The notes: a model not told the origin generated them from the letters alone. A stretch of 64,000 nt of DNA from Oidiodendron maius Zn (GCA_000827325.1 KN832890.1:526439-590438), one strand, 5' to 3'. Shown: positions 1 to 11,534, counted from the first letter of the stretch. Program-made: numbers and translations.

Positions 1-34
<34 letters not shown>
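1..34. other. Leading homopolymer of G
   Basis: The first 34 bases are an unbroken run of G, followed at once by ordinary AT-balanced sequence. No biological feature explains it. It is most likely a contig-end or read artefact. Bases 35 to 480 contain only the 3' flank of the transporter gene, and I see no other feature there. Confidence 0.8.
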
Positions 35-36
<2 letters not shown>

Positions 37-480
37 TACTGATGGATGTATACTGTACAATAATAGGCATGCACGGCTCATCCAGGCAGCGTTGCATCTT
101 GAGAATTGATTGAGACCACTCCACCCTACCAAACTATCTAAATCGGTGCCAGGTGCTTTTCATTTCGGCAGAGATATCGGCCGTAAACACCAAGTCAGTC
201 GAAAATATCGGCATCAAATGTTATCACATGTTAATACACTGCTACTAGACTAAGGGAGGTGATACGCAGAGCCAAAATCAATTAATCCATCGCCTTCCAC
301 TCTTATACGTATTTCAACTTCCTGTCCAACTTGCAGGCAAGTAGAAGTATATTAAGTTAAGCCACTCAATTCAGCATAAAATTTACGTATTGCTCCGTTT
401 TATACGTATCGCGCCTCTCACCCACCTTACTGCACGTAACCAAACGATTAGGGGCAGACCCATAACCACCAACTTCAAAA

Positions 481-2288
481 CTAAGCGCCACCAGCAGAAA
501 TCTCCATAAAGAGCTTCTCCCTCTGCAAAAACATCGATACCACAAGACACAGCGCACCAGCCGTAACTTCTAGAGCATACGTTTTATCAATAGCTTGGAC
601 GATCACCTCAATCGCGTTGGCTTTAATATTGCTGGGCAAATGACTAAACAGAGAGCTCTGAGATCCTGCGATAGCCCCACGGACATCAGAGGCAATAAAT
701 CCTAGAGGATAGAGAACCTTGCTGAGGTCCCGGAATGCGATGTTTTGGAACACAGTGCCAGAGACAGCGAGGGCGATAACTAAACCTCCGATCTGAGCTA
801 CGTTGATGAATCCGATTGCTGCTGGTACTTTTTGTATCTGAACCTTGGCAGAAGCTACGATGTAGCCTACTTGTGCCGTAAGACCAGCACCAATGGCGAT
901 TAGAATTGTGTAGCCGTAGATAGCCGTAGTCGAGGTGGTAGCTTTAACAGTGAACATGAGAGCGCCGCCGATGAGAATGAAGACTCCACCGAGGATGAAA
1001 AATGGAATGTGGTATCCCACAAGCGGCAAGATGGCACCAGAGCCCATTATGAAAAGGCTGAGAACGACAATTAATAGCAAGAGTCGTACAGCAGACTCAA
1101 GTCCGGAGTCGCCACGTGAGAACTGGAACATGATAGGAACGTAATAAAGAGTGATAAACATTGCAGTTGATGCACATGCCGTTGTAATACGCAAGATAAC
1201 CATTGTTCTAGATGCAACAAACTCGATTGGGAACAACCGATGCTCGGGCGTGGTGAATATGGCGAAAAATTGTTGGACAATGAACACGATTAGGATAACC
1301 ACACAAGCGGTCAAAGTACCAATCGTTCTGCCGGAATTCCATGCCCAGGTTGTACCGCCGAAGGTAAGAGCAATAACAAATGATGTGTAAAGACCCGAGT
1401 TCAAAACCGCGCCTACCCAGTCGAGCTGTTTCAGCTTTGTAAGAATTGGGATTCCTGGTTGTGGTTGAAAAGTGGGTATGAACAGGAATGCCGGTGACAA
1501 GAGTCCAAAAACAACGAGATTTATGTAAAAGGCCTAGGAACGACAATCAGAATTGGAAAGAAGGATTATAGGCACTGGAAACACCCACCCATCTCCATGT
1601 AGCACTCGAATCGGCAAATGCACCTCCAATGACAGGACCCAAAATCGTTCCTGTGCCCCAAACGACACCAGTACCACCCATATACGCCGGTCGCTCTCGG
1701 GTTGTGGTGTTGATAGCAATCAGGTTCAAGAGGCCAAGATACATTCCAGCTCCACCTACACCAGCAATTACTCGTCCTATAATGAGAGCGTTCATATTAG
1801 AAGCGGCACCACAGACGGTACTTCCGATCGAGAAAACCGTGACACTTCCGACATGGAGCCATTTGACATTGAATATTCCGTACGCTTTCCCACTCAGGCG
1901 AGCTGTTAGCTTTTGCATTCTTACTGGTGACATATGATGGCTTACAAACTCAAGATCGTAGCAACTGATCCCAAGGGGAATCCAACACCCAACCAAGCCA
2001 ACTGAGAGACGTCTCCATAAGTATCCACAACTGCACTTGGATATCCGCGACGACGGTATTATCTAAGCCGTACAAAAAAATCGAGAAGTAGAGACCGAAA
2101 CAGACGAAGACCCATTTCCATCCCTTCACAGCCCTAATTGTCTCTGGTGGGGAATTAGCAAGCTCGGATGCGATTTGATCTTCCTCTTTCTCTGGCCCAT
2201 CGTTAATAGCGTTGACTGGAGTTGATTCTATGACCATATTGTTGGCAGTATACGGCTGCCCTGACGTGAAAATTGACGAGGTAGACAT
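481..2288 (-). pseudogene. DHA2-type 14-TM MFS efflux transporter with one apparent frameshift
   Basis: This is a proton-antiport drug or metabolite efflux pump of the plasma membrane, DHA2 branch of the major facilitator superfamily. Three exons are supported: 2288-1950, 1902-1589 and 1533-481, with introns 1949-1903 (GTTTGT..CAG) and 1588-1534 (GTGGGT..TAG). Seen motifs are LYGLDNTVVADIQ in TM1, GKAYGIFNVKWL, the GRVIAGVGGAGMY loop, and GPVIGGAFADSSATWRW of antiporter motif C. The length, about 568 residues, fits the family. Just after the DIQ motif, near 2030, the reading frame must move by one base to continue into the expected VSQLAWLGVGFPLGS segment, and no intron can explain this. The splice phases agree only if one base is missing here, so it is either a young pseudogene or a sequencing error. 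No biosynthetic enzymes are adjacent, so the substrate is unknown. Confidence 0.82.
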
Positions 2289-2841
2289 TTTTATTCCACT
2301 TGGGAGATGCAGACAACGAAATTATAATATAAGACGAACAATGAGTATAAAAGTTTGATTTTATAGGACATGGCTGCTGACTACCACGGACCATATATCA
2401 TCGAATGGCTAGATGGAGTCGCGTCGGGTGTAAGAGAAGTAGGAATTTTAGAGTATTATTAATAAGTCGTGGGTGATCTTTACCACATCGATAACACGCA
2501 GTGAGCGCATAGAACATATCGGGTTTATCTTGGCCAGGTGGAGAGTTGTGGGTGTTAGGCGCTAGTCCGCAATAGTTAGAACAGTGTTTCTGGCTGGGAA
2601 TTCCGAGATACGGATGATAAATCAGGGCTGTAGCTAACTAACTAACTTAAATTGATGCCCCCTGCTGACTAAATCGATGCACCAGTCCTGGTGATCCCTA
2701 TTCTGGCTGGTCGGAGAGGCGCTGCAACCTGACTAACTTCTGCAGCCTATACTCTTACCCCATGCGTCTGCTATTTGCGTTAAAGGGTTAAAAATCGCTA
2801 AAGGGTCTATGGTGGAGAAGTTTGAAGCTCCGCAAGCCTTA
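2289..2841. other. Intergenic, no gene seen
   Basis: This stretch is the upstream region of the transporter gene followed by AT-rich sequence. I find no coding frame with recognisable content, no RNA gene and no clear repeat. Confidence 0.5.
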
Positions 2842-3581
2842 TTAATCCACTGTAGTTTCTAGAATCAGCATTATATATTTTATAAGACGCTCTAAAAATA
2901 GGGAGAAGTGTAGGAAGATACATACATTTCCAAAAAAGCTTGCTGCATCCAAACCGTTTTCGGCAAAACTTTTAGCACCTTGGACGGCCTCCCCGATTGC
3001 TCCCAGCTCCTCGGCTCCAGGAACAAAATCGAGACCAACTTCCGCGATATCGACAAACGCTGTGACAAACACAACTCAGAGAAGTTCGCTCAACTCCGCA
3101 AGTCCTTGAGCTACAATATCTACAATGTCGTTGGTAAGGGCTCCGACAGTACCCCCGCATGTGCAGTTTCCTATTACCCATTTACAGCCTTGCTCATCCT
3201 TGAAAATAGTTGACGGGTCGTTACGCCAAAACTTATCGTCTTCAAGAGGAAGACACTAAACCACGGGAGTTAGCACCAGTCGAATTTGCTGGCAAGGCTT
3301 ATTGAAAAATTGAGTAAAGAGGATCAACCTCTCCGAAGAATACATACCGTTATAGAGCTATTGTCTCGGCCAGGTTGGTTGCACCAAGTCTCGCATGGCT
3401 GTAAAGACTTATCATGATTTCGGCATGGCGAAATATCGATATAAGAGAAACACGCTCCTTCCGTTGCATACTTTGCGATAATCTGGGCATCGCTATTCAT
3501 ATTCTGCGGAGCTAATTCAGGAAGGCCGTTAACGCCTAAATACGCCATCCAAAGGGGCAATAACAGAGATGAGAGCCTCAT
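2842..3581 (-). pseudogene. Small secreted cysteine-rich protein, frame appears broken
   Basis: The first exon, reading down from 3581, starts with a clear signal peptide (MRLSSLLLPLWMAYLG..) followed by a cysteine-rich stretch containing CETWCNQPG. It ends at a good donor, and an acceptor near 3262 leads to a second exon with GCKWVIGNCTCGG. Further on there is a hydrophobic helical part with the segment GAKSFAENGLDAASFFGN. This order, with a signal peptide, a Cys-rich half and a helical half ending in an FFGN-like motif, recalls a family of secreted fungal proteins of unknown function. As read here the frame is interrupted at least once and the usual C-terminal tail is not found, so I treat it as a fossil. 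Its function is unknown. Confidence 0.45.
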
Positions 3582-3711
3582 CTTAGAATGGAAAAGGGAA
3601 AGAAGAAAGAGAAAAGAAGACGGAAGTACTGAAACTCCAGGCAGAAATATTCTGATCTGCGAGACTTCTTATTACAGGGACATTTAAGTAAGTATGCTAG
3701 TCACAGGGGGT

Positions 3712-3903
3712 TTAAATACCTTTTAGCAAGTGAACTCTTGCTACTGCAGAGATCCAACTGATGTTGGAGATAGGGAAGGTTGGGATACAAAAGTGCCTTG
3801 CAGGCGATACCTTTCGTTTCAGCCTCATTGCCTTAGCCTCCAATCCGCCAACAAATAGCCCTGTAACCAACAACGCTAACATTGGCAATACATTACGGTA
3901 CAT
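3712..3903 (-). CDS. Possible small secreted peptide or first exon
   Basis: A 63-residue frame begins with a plausible signal peptide, MYRNVLPMLALLVTGLFVGG, followed by a basic stretch containing LKRK. It lies just upstream of the small secreted protein on the same strand. It could be a free-standing peptide gene or the leftover first exon of a larger secreted protein. No family is recognised, and the downstream sequence gives no obvious second exon. Low confidence. Confidence 0.25.
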   Translation of the reverse strand: MYRNVLPMLALLVTGLFVGGLEAKAMRLKRKVSPARHFCIPTFPISNISWISAVARVHLLKGI

Positions 3904-4698
3904 AGTAGGAAAAAGATCAAGCTTCCGGTCCTTAGATTCAATTAAAGATGCGCTTGAAATTACTGTCGCGCATTACAAATGGAGCATTACGACGATCGAC
4001 TCGCTCAGTCAACCCTCATCACGATTGCTTAGGGATCCGTTTACCCAATCGTTCTAAGCTTCTTAGTCGCAATCTAGATATCGGGAGTCCGCTATGATTA
4101 CTTGAGTTGCTTTGCACTGATGCGCTGTTGCACTTCGTAGTACGCTATTCCAACAATCCTGCCTACGTTTGCTGTGTTGAGACCTGTGGCGAAGCGAGCT
4201 GGCGCTAGAGCGCAGCAGATTTGGGACAGACTTTGTCCCAGTACCAATCATTTGTCCTTGCATAAACCAGCTCCCCGAATTCGGTCGAGGTATTCTAAAT
4301 TAGGGTGAGGAACAAGCCACCGCTAGTCCCAGTCAACATAGACCTGTGGTTGTTCGTCCGCGTCGTCCATCTCCTACGCCTCGTCTCCAGCTCGCCGTTC
4401 CTTCATAACTACAGTAATCTCTCCTTGCCATGGCCAGCGATCAAAATTGCAACACAACGCCGCCATCATCTCAGCCGCTGCCTCCTTCAAATCGGGATTC
4501 AACTCTGCCCCTAACCGTGACGAGCGAATACCACTATTAATCTTGGAGTTCCCACATTATCCTCGCCATCCCTCGATTCAGCATTTTGGCCTCCATTCTG
4601 GAGCGTACCTAATATAGATCAATAAACGCAAAGAAACATATCTGCGCACTTTTCTTTAGGCATCTCGCTCTTCTTCTGCTCTAAACTACACTGACACG
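3904..4698. other. Intergenic, no gene seen
   Basis: No frame here has recognisable content on either strand. The right part is the upstream region of the following gene, including pyrimidine-rich sequence near 4650-4690, as is common before fungal start codons. Confidence 0.45.
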
Positions 4699-5550
4699 AT
4701 GACGCCTGTACAAGATTGCAAGTACTCCCACGATGTTGCAGTCGCCTCTATCACCTCATATTATACATTTCTTGATCGTATCAATTCGGACGACGCCAAT
4801 AAATTCGAATATCCGCCGCCGACTGGACGGCCACAATTTAAGCGCGAGCTTTTCCCAGAGTGTACAGACGCTGTGGTTAAGCTGCTTTGTCATATCCCTT
4901 ACCCTGCTATCTGTGGTTCAGGTCTTCTGCTTATGGACGAAACTCAGATGGTAGATCATAACTACCACACCAATAACTTATTACGCGATGACCTTGACCA
5001 GGAAGTACAAAGCTATGTTCTCCGGAATAAAAGGTACATGTTAAAATTAGACTTTGAGTTGCCGCCTCATGTCGTTCCGCTAACAGACGGTGGCCGGTAT
5101 GGCTATGGACTACTGATTGATACAGAGCAAGGCACTATTATCGTAACCAAGAATGATAATGAATATCCAACTGGAATCTATAGGGATGGGAGCTGCTACC
5201 AGAGTTACCATCCTGAAGAAGGCGAGGATGATGATAAAGGCAAAATGGATAGCGGCCGCCCTTGGTGCTGGAAGCGAGCCCTGGCCTTCCCAATCGAAGA
5301 ATTCTTTGAGATGTGCAAAGAGCAGTTCAGGAATATGAATTGGTTTGCAACATTGGACATGAATGGGTGCTCAGATGTCTATCAACTACGAGAAGATCAA
5401 CATTGGGAAACAGCTTGGGAGAGAGGAATGAAGAAAATATTAACAGACTGTGGCTGGCCAGGTGATGGTGAAGGCGGTGGATGGGATAGAGAGAGCGCCG
5501 AGAAGGAGATGAAGGAGATGGAGCAGAAGACTTCTAGGTATGATGAATGA
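4699..5550 (+). CDS. Conserved-looking fungal protein of unknown function, 283 aa
   Basis: A single uninterrupted exon encodes 283 residues from an ATG preceded by a pyrimidine-rich leader. The protein is soluble, with no signal peptide or membrane segment. It contains the hydrophobic core segments LDFELPPHVVPLTDGG and YGYGLLIDTEQGTIIVTKND, an acidic linker (EEGEDDDKG), then WCWKRALAFPIEEFFEMCKEQF, and a charged C-terminus rich in Glu and Lys that probably forms a helix. The central pattern, a compact alpha/beta block ending in an aromatic-rich helix, is loosely like the SMI1/KNR4 fold seen in many orphan fungal proteins, but I cannot confirm it. The codon pattern and lack of stops indicate a real gene. 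Confidence 0.7.
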   Translation: MTPVQDCKYSHDVAVASITSYYTFLDRINSDDANKFEYPPPTGRPQFKRELFPECTDAVVKLLCHIPYPAICGSGLLLMDETQMVDHNYHTNNLLRDDLDQEVQSYVLRNKRYMLKLDFELPPHVVPLTDGGRYGYGLLIDTEQGTIIVTKNDNEYPTGIYRDGSCYQSYHPEEGEDDDKGKMDSGRPWCWKRALAFPIEEFFEMCKEQFRNMNWFATLDMNGCSDVYQLREDQHWETAWERGMKKILTDCGWPGDGEGGGWDRESAEKEMKEMEQKTSRYDE

Positions 5551-5975
5551 TAGAAGATAGATAGAGAAGGGAGCCGAAATCCTGCCCTACTATTCGGCCT
5601 GTCTAGACGGCCTGCAACTTGAAGCTCGAACTAGATATCATTGGCTAGTTCTGTAGTAAGGGTCTCGATAAACTTAAGTATATCTGGTTAATTGATGCGA
5701 ACATCCCGATCATAGCCCAACTAAATCTTAAGACGAAGGGGAAGCCAATTTTGCAAACGACTGTATTACTCATCGATCTCCCGCTCCAAATCTAATCCTT
5801 GGTCAAATTTCAATTACTCAGGTGCCAGTAGCTTGTCCCCTAACTTCAGATCCATATCAATCTCCATACCTATAGCTCGAAACCAGCCGTCTTTCGTTGA
5901 CCTGATACATAGCATTTCCTATTCAAATTTCGATAATCCGGTGCATGTATCCCTTGAATCAAGAATTATAATCAT
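5551..5975. other. Intergenic, no gene seen
   Basis: This is the 3' flank between the unknown protein and the broken transcription factor. No coding, RNA or repeat feature is recognisable. Confidence 0.45.
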
Positions 5976-6844
5976 TCATAAATCCCCAAAAGCTGTCTTT
6001 GCGCAAATCACATCAAACTGCCACAACTCCGTGCCACTTGTTGCATTGGGTTCGAATGCTCCACCCCCTCCAATATTCGCCAATTGCGGATCCAGAAAAT
6101 TTGTCTCGCCTATTATAGACAGATCATTGTAGAGAAAGTCGTGTATTGGTTGTGGCAGAGCTATGGATGAGAAGTCAAAACTCGGGGACATACTCATACT
6201 GTTCGAGAACGACGCCCTAGCGGACTGCAGAACCTTCTTTAATGGGACGTGGATTGCTTTTAAGACGCCCAGGGCGGCTTTAGCCATAACATTCCAATAT
6301 ACCATCACGTCAAAACACTCCATTGCCCATTCAAAATATTGAAAAAAAAAAACATCCAGATCATCTCTGTTCTCAAAAGATATAGTATGTAGATAGCGGC
6401 TATGAGAATAACAGCGTCGAATGTACGTAGCACTAGACAGAACATCTTGTAACGCGTTAAGGCAAGGAGATTGAACAATGTTCGTTGGGCGCCTAGAATT
6501 TCAAGGGCAGCTTTCAATGCTAGAGTTCGGTTGAAAGAGTTTGTGAATATATATGGGCGGTGGAGAGTCATTATCGTGAACGCGGCATGGCTCTGGAGGT
6601 TAGAACGAGCGTGCGCTAACCAGTGGCAATCGGGTCGATCATCAAATGTTGAATCTGGGTTGTGCGCTCGGAAGTACGGGGGCAAATGTAGTGAGATTTG
6701 GTTGATTAGTACATGCATTTTCTCAATCTTTGCATAAGAATTTCGGTGCGGATCCTCTTTCTCTAAGATGGAAATATCCCACAGCGGAGCAGATAGCTCG
6801 GATGTCCATAGAAGAGCAGATAGGGGTGTTGGTGGGGATTTCAA
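5976..6844 (-). pseudogene. Remnant of a fungal transcription factor, C-terminal half
   Basis: Two overlapping frames on the minus strand together resemble the fungal-specific regulatory domain (MHR) that follows a Zn2Cys6 cluster. The first frame, from 6844, has the segment IEKMHVLINQISLHLPPYF, then DCHWLAHARSNLQSHAAFTIMTLHRPYI, typical of the domain helices. The second, 6323 to 5976, carries a low-complexity serine-rich tail with SMSMSPSFDFSS and LDPQLANIGGGGAFEPN, like the acidic ends of these factors. The frames change close to a run of ten A (minus-strand T) at about 6341-6350, a likely slippage site. No zinc cluster is found upstream, so the DNA-binding half is missing and the gene is dead as it stands. 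Confidence 0.6.
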
Positions 6845-7212
6845 TGCCGTTGGCCTTCATCCTGTTCGCTTTGGATTTCCAATGAATGACCAGGCTTCAC
6901 GACTTGAAACCTCCACAGCTGTCATACAGGCAAGAAATAAAATATCATAGTAGATAAAGCCTCGTTGACTGGCATCCACCTGAAGCTAAGCATTTTGAGT
7001 AGCTTATGCCGCTTTGTTTTCGACAGATCTCCTGCTGCACGTAGACGCAATGATTCTCCTGGTCCATGGCTCGCCTGCTTGGATGATAATGTCCCGCAAC
7101 TTTCCTATATCCTACAAGAACCTTCGAATACATTATCCTAACCGTCGCTGGATCAGACTGATATTCGAAGAGAGAGCACAGGCCCCAAATAGTAGTTAGA
7201 GCTGGCAATTAA
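6845..7212. other. Intergenic, no gene seen
   Basis: A gene-poor gap lies between the broken regulator and the last decayed TPR unit of the NLR gene. No convincing frame is present. The missing 5' part of the regulator is not recognisable here. Confidence 0.4.
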
Positions 7213-7302
7213 GTCATAGAATTGTCCGTACCAAGAGCCTTCTCGTAGCTTTGCGGCGCCCGCTGGAGCATGTCCTCGGCCTCAGTCGACTTGCCCTAGT
7301 GC
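7213..7302 (-). pseudogene. Decayed eleventh TPR unit beyond the NLR stop codon
   Basis: Beyond the stop of the NLR gene the sequence still matches a TPR unit in another frame: the minus strand reads KSTEAEDMLQRAPQSYEKAL before a further stop near 7213. Compared with neighbouring units, the DNA at the stop (CTCTAAGCAC) looks like CTCTATAAGCAC with two bases lost, which creates the present stop codon. The array was therefore at least one unit longer, and the receptor now ends eight or nine residues into unit eleven. Confidence 0.7.
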
Positions 7303-10300
7303 TTAGAGAAACCCTAAATTGTTGACCGTATTGATTGTCAACCTGTGCTCAAGTCCAAGGGCCTTCTCGTAGCCTTGCAACGCCCGCTTATACATTTCTT
7401 TGGCCTCGGTAGGCTTGCCCTGGTGCTTATAGAGGAATCCTAAGCTATTAACTGTATTAAGCGTCGATATGTGCTCAGAACCAAGATTCTTCTCTCTCCC
7501 TTGTAGCGCCTGCTGGAGCATTCCCTCGGCCTTGGTCAGCTTACCCTGTTCTACATAGAGTGTCCCTAAGTTGTGGACTGTATTAAGCGTCGATGTGTGC
7601 TCAGAACCAAGCGTCTTCTCCCTCCCTTGTAACACCTGCTGATACATCTCCTCGGCCTTGGCCAGCTTTCCCTGATGCCTATAGAAAACCCCCAAGTTGC
7701 TGACTGCATTAAGCGTTGATATATGCTCGGGTCCAAGGGCTTTCTCCCTCCCTTGCAACACCCGCCGATACATCTCCTCGGCCTTGGCCAGCTTTCCCTG
7801 GTCCTTATAAAGGAATCCTAAGCTGTTGACTGTGTCAAGTGTCGATTTGCGTTCAGAACCAAGCGTCTTCTCTCTCTCTTGTAGCGCCCGCTGGAGCATC
7901 TCCTCGGCCTTGGTCAGCTTACCCTGGTCTACAAAGAGGTTCCCTAAGTTGTGGACTGTATTAAGTGTCGATGTGTGCTCGGGTCCAAGTGTCTTCTCGT
8001 TCCCTTGCAGCGCTCGCTGGAGTATCTCCTCAGCCTCTGTCAGCTTTCCCTGGTCTATATAGAGGCTCCCTAAGCAGTCAACCGCGGTAAGTGTCCACTT
8101 ATGCTCAGGTCCAAGGGCCGTTTCAAAGCCTTGTAGTGCCCGCTGATACATCTCCTCGGCCTTGGCCAGCTTACCCTGGTGTGCATAGAGGGTCCCTAAG
8201 TTGTTAACTGTAGTAAGTGTTGATATGTTCTTAGGCCCAAGGACCTTCTCCCTCCCTTGTAGTGCCCGCTGATACATCTCCTCGGCCTTGGTCAGCTTTC
8301 CCTGGTCGTTGTAGAGTCTTCCAAAACAGTGAACCGTGATAAGCGTCGACCAGTGCTCAGTACCAAGTGTCTTCTCGTTCCCTTCTAGTGCCCGCAGGAG
8401 CATCTCCTCGGCGTCAGCCAGCTTGTCCTGATCTAAGTAGAGGATACCTAAGCAGTTAACTGTATCAAGCGTCAATATGTGCTCAGGTCCAAAAGCCTTC
8501 TCCCTCCCTTGCAGCGCCCGCTTATACATCTCCTCGGCCTCAGCCAGCTTGCCCTGGTCTCTATAGAGGAGCCCTAAGTTGTGGTATGCCCAATCCATAT
8601 CATCGTCTGTAACTAAGTCGTTGAACACTATATATGAACATCTGGCTGCATGTTGAAGAAGCCGTCGTTGCGTTAGCCACGGCCGAACAGCCTCCTGTTC
8701 CGGGACATGGGCCCCTACAAGCTTCACAGCTACCTTAGCGAATTCGAAATTCCACTCCTGGTTTAAAATATGAATTGTCCATGAGTGAACGCATCCGTGA
8801 ATGCTATACCCTCTAGACTCGATTAATTCCTGTGAAGATATGTCTGCCTCTACTAGCCCGTGATCACATAATACTCGCATTACGCTATGGAAGCTTAACT
8901 CGTTTTTAACAAGCTGTCGTATCCATTTAGGTTGCTTGAAACTTCTATGGCGAAGAAGCTCGAACCAAAGATCTTGGTTGTCAAAATATGCCCATAGGCG
9001 GAGAAGCTTAGCTGATAGGCTATTCTGTTGTCTAACATTATCAAATGAAAGTTGCCATGTAGAGTAAAGAGTTCGGTCTTCATATGAGGTTAGCCTAGGA
9101 CTCGATTTCTGAAGTTCTGCCCACGATACCTTATATAGACGAAGATAATCTGGTAAACTTATAGCTACTTGATAGAGATAAGCGCCGGCTGTAGCTAGTG
9201 CAAGAGGAAGTCCGTCTAACTCCTCTGCAAGCCTTATAGCATCAGGATCTAATATTTCTATTAGTTAAGTTATTTAATTATAATTACGGAAATTCCTTAC
9301 TATCTCTTAGTCCTTCTCGTCTTGATATATGTAATAAAATCTCGATACTATCATTTATATTTTCCAACTTTCTGACTGGGATAAGACGATCAATTTGAAC
9401 TTGTGATGATCTAGTAGTGATGATAACAGATCCCTGATATGATTCCGGGAGAAAGTCACGGATATTTACTGCTGTAGAATCTGTGCTGCCCGGAAATTTT
9501 GGGTTATCGTAGTTGTCATATATCATCAGCCAGCGGATATTATTAGGAAGACTTAGCCATGCCTTGACAGCATCAGTCACTTCGTTCAACCCATTTACGT
9601 CCACACTGCTTAGCCTACTTGCCAATGGGTGTTCTTGTAATATCTGCTTCGCAGATTTGGCAAAGCTCTGCTTCAGAGAGTCCTCGTCCTTAATGTTGAG
9701 CCAGAATATAGCTGAGTAGCTATTCTTATATCGCTTCATATATGCTATAGCAAGCTGGGTTTTGCCGATTCCTCCGAGCCCGTGAAGAACAACCGTACGG
9801 CGACTGCCGTCACCGTGAAGTTCCTTGTGCATTTCCTCTAGCTCCTTCTCTCTTGCCACAAAGTGATAGATATCAGAAGCATCAGATAGACCAAAGGGTA
9901 CTGAAAAGTCTTCGTATTGAATTCCTAGACCAGTTAATGCCATCCACATTTGACAACTTTATCTTAATTAAGAGAGTTATTAAGCAACCTACCCTTCGAC
10001 GCCTTATCAATCTCTTCCCGGAGCCGTCTAAACGCGCTATCTCTCCCTTCGCCATATATAAGCGGCATATGGACGTCAAAAATTCCCAATAGCGAATAAG
10101 CTGTGTCTTCTTTACGTGTAGTCTCACGTTTTTCTGCCCATGATAGTCGCTCGGTAATGCCAAAGTTAGACAAGGCACCTCCACGAAGAACCTTGATGGG
10201 TATTCCGGTTATCTCATGGATATATCGCTCTAGAGACGTCTTATTGCCTAGTTGCTCACCCTCTGTAGAGAAGAACTCAACTGACGTCGGAGCAACAAGC

Positions 10301-10737
10301 TCCTGAAGTGTCCATCCTCGTGTAAACCACCTACTCTCCCGAAAGGCCGGTTCCCAATGCAGCTGGCCGTGTTTGCCGTCTTGGTTGGACATAGGTCCCG
10401 AAACATCAGAGAGATAAACATAGCATTTAGCCGCATTGTGGTACCAGCAGAACATAGAGTTAATAGCTTCTGAGAGTTCAGTATTGTCTGATTTGTCGAC
10501 ACAGCAGGTGTCTATCCAGAAATGTTGTAGGCCATCCCGTGCAGCCTGCTCTCCACAGAACTGAAGCTTTTTATATCCGGCTTTCGTATTCCCAGAGCCT
10601 TCTATTAAGTTTTTAAAGCTGACTTCATCATTATCACATCCCCAAGTATGCGAAAGAATCGCATAAGGCGGTATATCGATGACAATGTTACTAGTCAGGC
10701 TGAACTTGCCGTTGTCCTTAAGCTCCAAAAGCCGCAT
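7303..10737 (-). CDS. HET-NB-ARC-TPR NOD-like receptor
   Basis: This is a fungal NLR of about 1107 residues, a cytosolic immune or incompatibility receptor. Exons are 10737-9993, 9924-9301 and 9257-7303. Introns are 9992-9925 (GTAGGT..TAG, 68 nt) and 9300-9258 (GTAAGG..TAG, 43 nt), and all phases agree. The HET domain opens the protein (YAILSHTWG at 25-33, WIDTCCVDK near 75, RGWTLQELVAP near 142) and is the presumed cell-death effector. The NB-ARC follows, with P-loop GLGGIGKTQ, Walker B RWLMIYDNYDN, GSVIITTRSS and GLPLALATAGAYL. After a helical linker come ten 42-residue TPR units of the kinesin-light-chain type (NxLGxLYxxQGKLxxAEEM..). The units are very alike, as in fungal NLRs whose repeats evolve in concert. 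Nothing essential is missing except the truncated last repeat. The gene is transcribed away from a pseudokinase gene 797 bp upstream. Confidence 0.93.
7306..8610 (-). repeat. 126-bp tandem repeat encoding the TPR array
   Basis: Ten full copies of a 126-bp unit lie head to tail without interruption, each coding one 42-residue TPR. The phrase for QGKLxKAEEMYQRALQGREK recurs almost unchanged at the DNA level. The first unit is the most divergent, followed by units alternating Y and L at the position before QRAL. Variation is concentrated at a few codons (for example after the GPEH motif). The period is an exact multiple of three, so unequal crossing-over would change repeat number without breaking the frame. 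Confidence 0.9.
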
Positions 10738-11534
10738 TATGGAAGTGGTAGCATCAGAAGAGCTGGCATCTCAGGTAAACATATCTAGATTAGGATCCAC
10801 ATGACTTCACAACAAGGTTGGCATAGCAAAGATGAACTGGAATGTAAGAGTTCTAGAGGTGTCACTCAGAAACGAGGCGCAAGCCGTTCTCGTGACCTGG
10901 TCTACCTTGCAATCATCAAGGTGTTAGTCATTCCATGCAAAATCATGGAATTCAACTTTATAATATAAGGGTGTGGTTATAGAACCGACTTCAATGGAAA
11001 CGGCAAGAAGTGCCAAGTCCAAATTTGCGAAATCTTTGACCCCCAGATCATTACCCTTGAAATATAACGCTCCTTGTATTTTAAAAACTATCAAATTTCT
11101 ATCATCTTATACTTAATTAGTCACCATTAATCATGTCGAAATTTCGTGCTATACAAGTGTTATTAAGGTATAGAAAATTTAGAACTTAGACTACAAGTTG
11201 TTTTCCTAAGCCGAATTTATCTGTCAATAAATCAACTAATTAGCAAATTCTGAAGGAGAAAACGTAAAGTTGGGAAGTAGACTATAATATAAAGAAAGTC
11301 AGATAGCTACAAAAGTGTCGTTATATTTTTCATTCAGATTTTCGCATTCGCATCGAGTTTGCCAGTTCTGCTACGGGATTTTCGCTTCGCAGGGATGAGG
11401 GTCATAACAAGCCTCGCTTCCCGTTAAACAAGAGCTGCGCAGTTTGTTCCATATCACGTACCTACACAACAAAACCTTATACCTTTCCTCCAAGATTCCA
11501 ACATCATATCAGATCCACCCGCGATTCTACTAAC
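10738..11534. promoter_or_regulatory. Shared 0.8-kb divergent promoter region of the NLR and pseudokinase genes
   Basis: The two genes start 797 bp apart and point away from each other. The region is AT-rich in the middle (about 11050-11330), with no coding frame. A 27-bp dispersed repeat lies at 11371-11397, inside the pseudokinase leader side. A pyrimidine-rich stretch precedes the pseudokinase ATG. I see no TATA box that stands out. Co-regulation is an inference from geometry only. Confidence 0.5.
11371..11397 (+). repeat. 27-bp dispersed repeat, copy 1
   Basis: The 27 bases starting CTACGGGATTTTCGC and ending GCAGGGATG recur exactly at 26151-26177 in the same orientation, with partial similarity just beyond. 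The core contains the near-palindrome TTTTCGCTTCGC. Both copies lie next to HET-domain genes (5' of the pseudokinase/NLR pair, and 3' of the HET-ZZ gene). It may be the end of a transposable element, but no second end is recognised. Confidence 0.75.
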
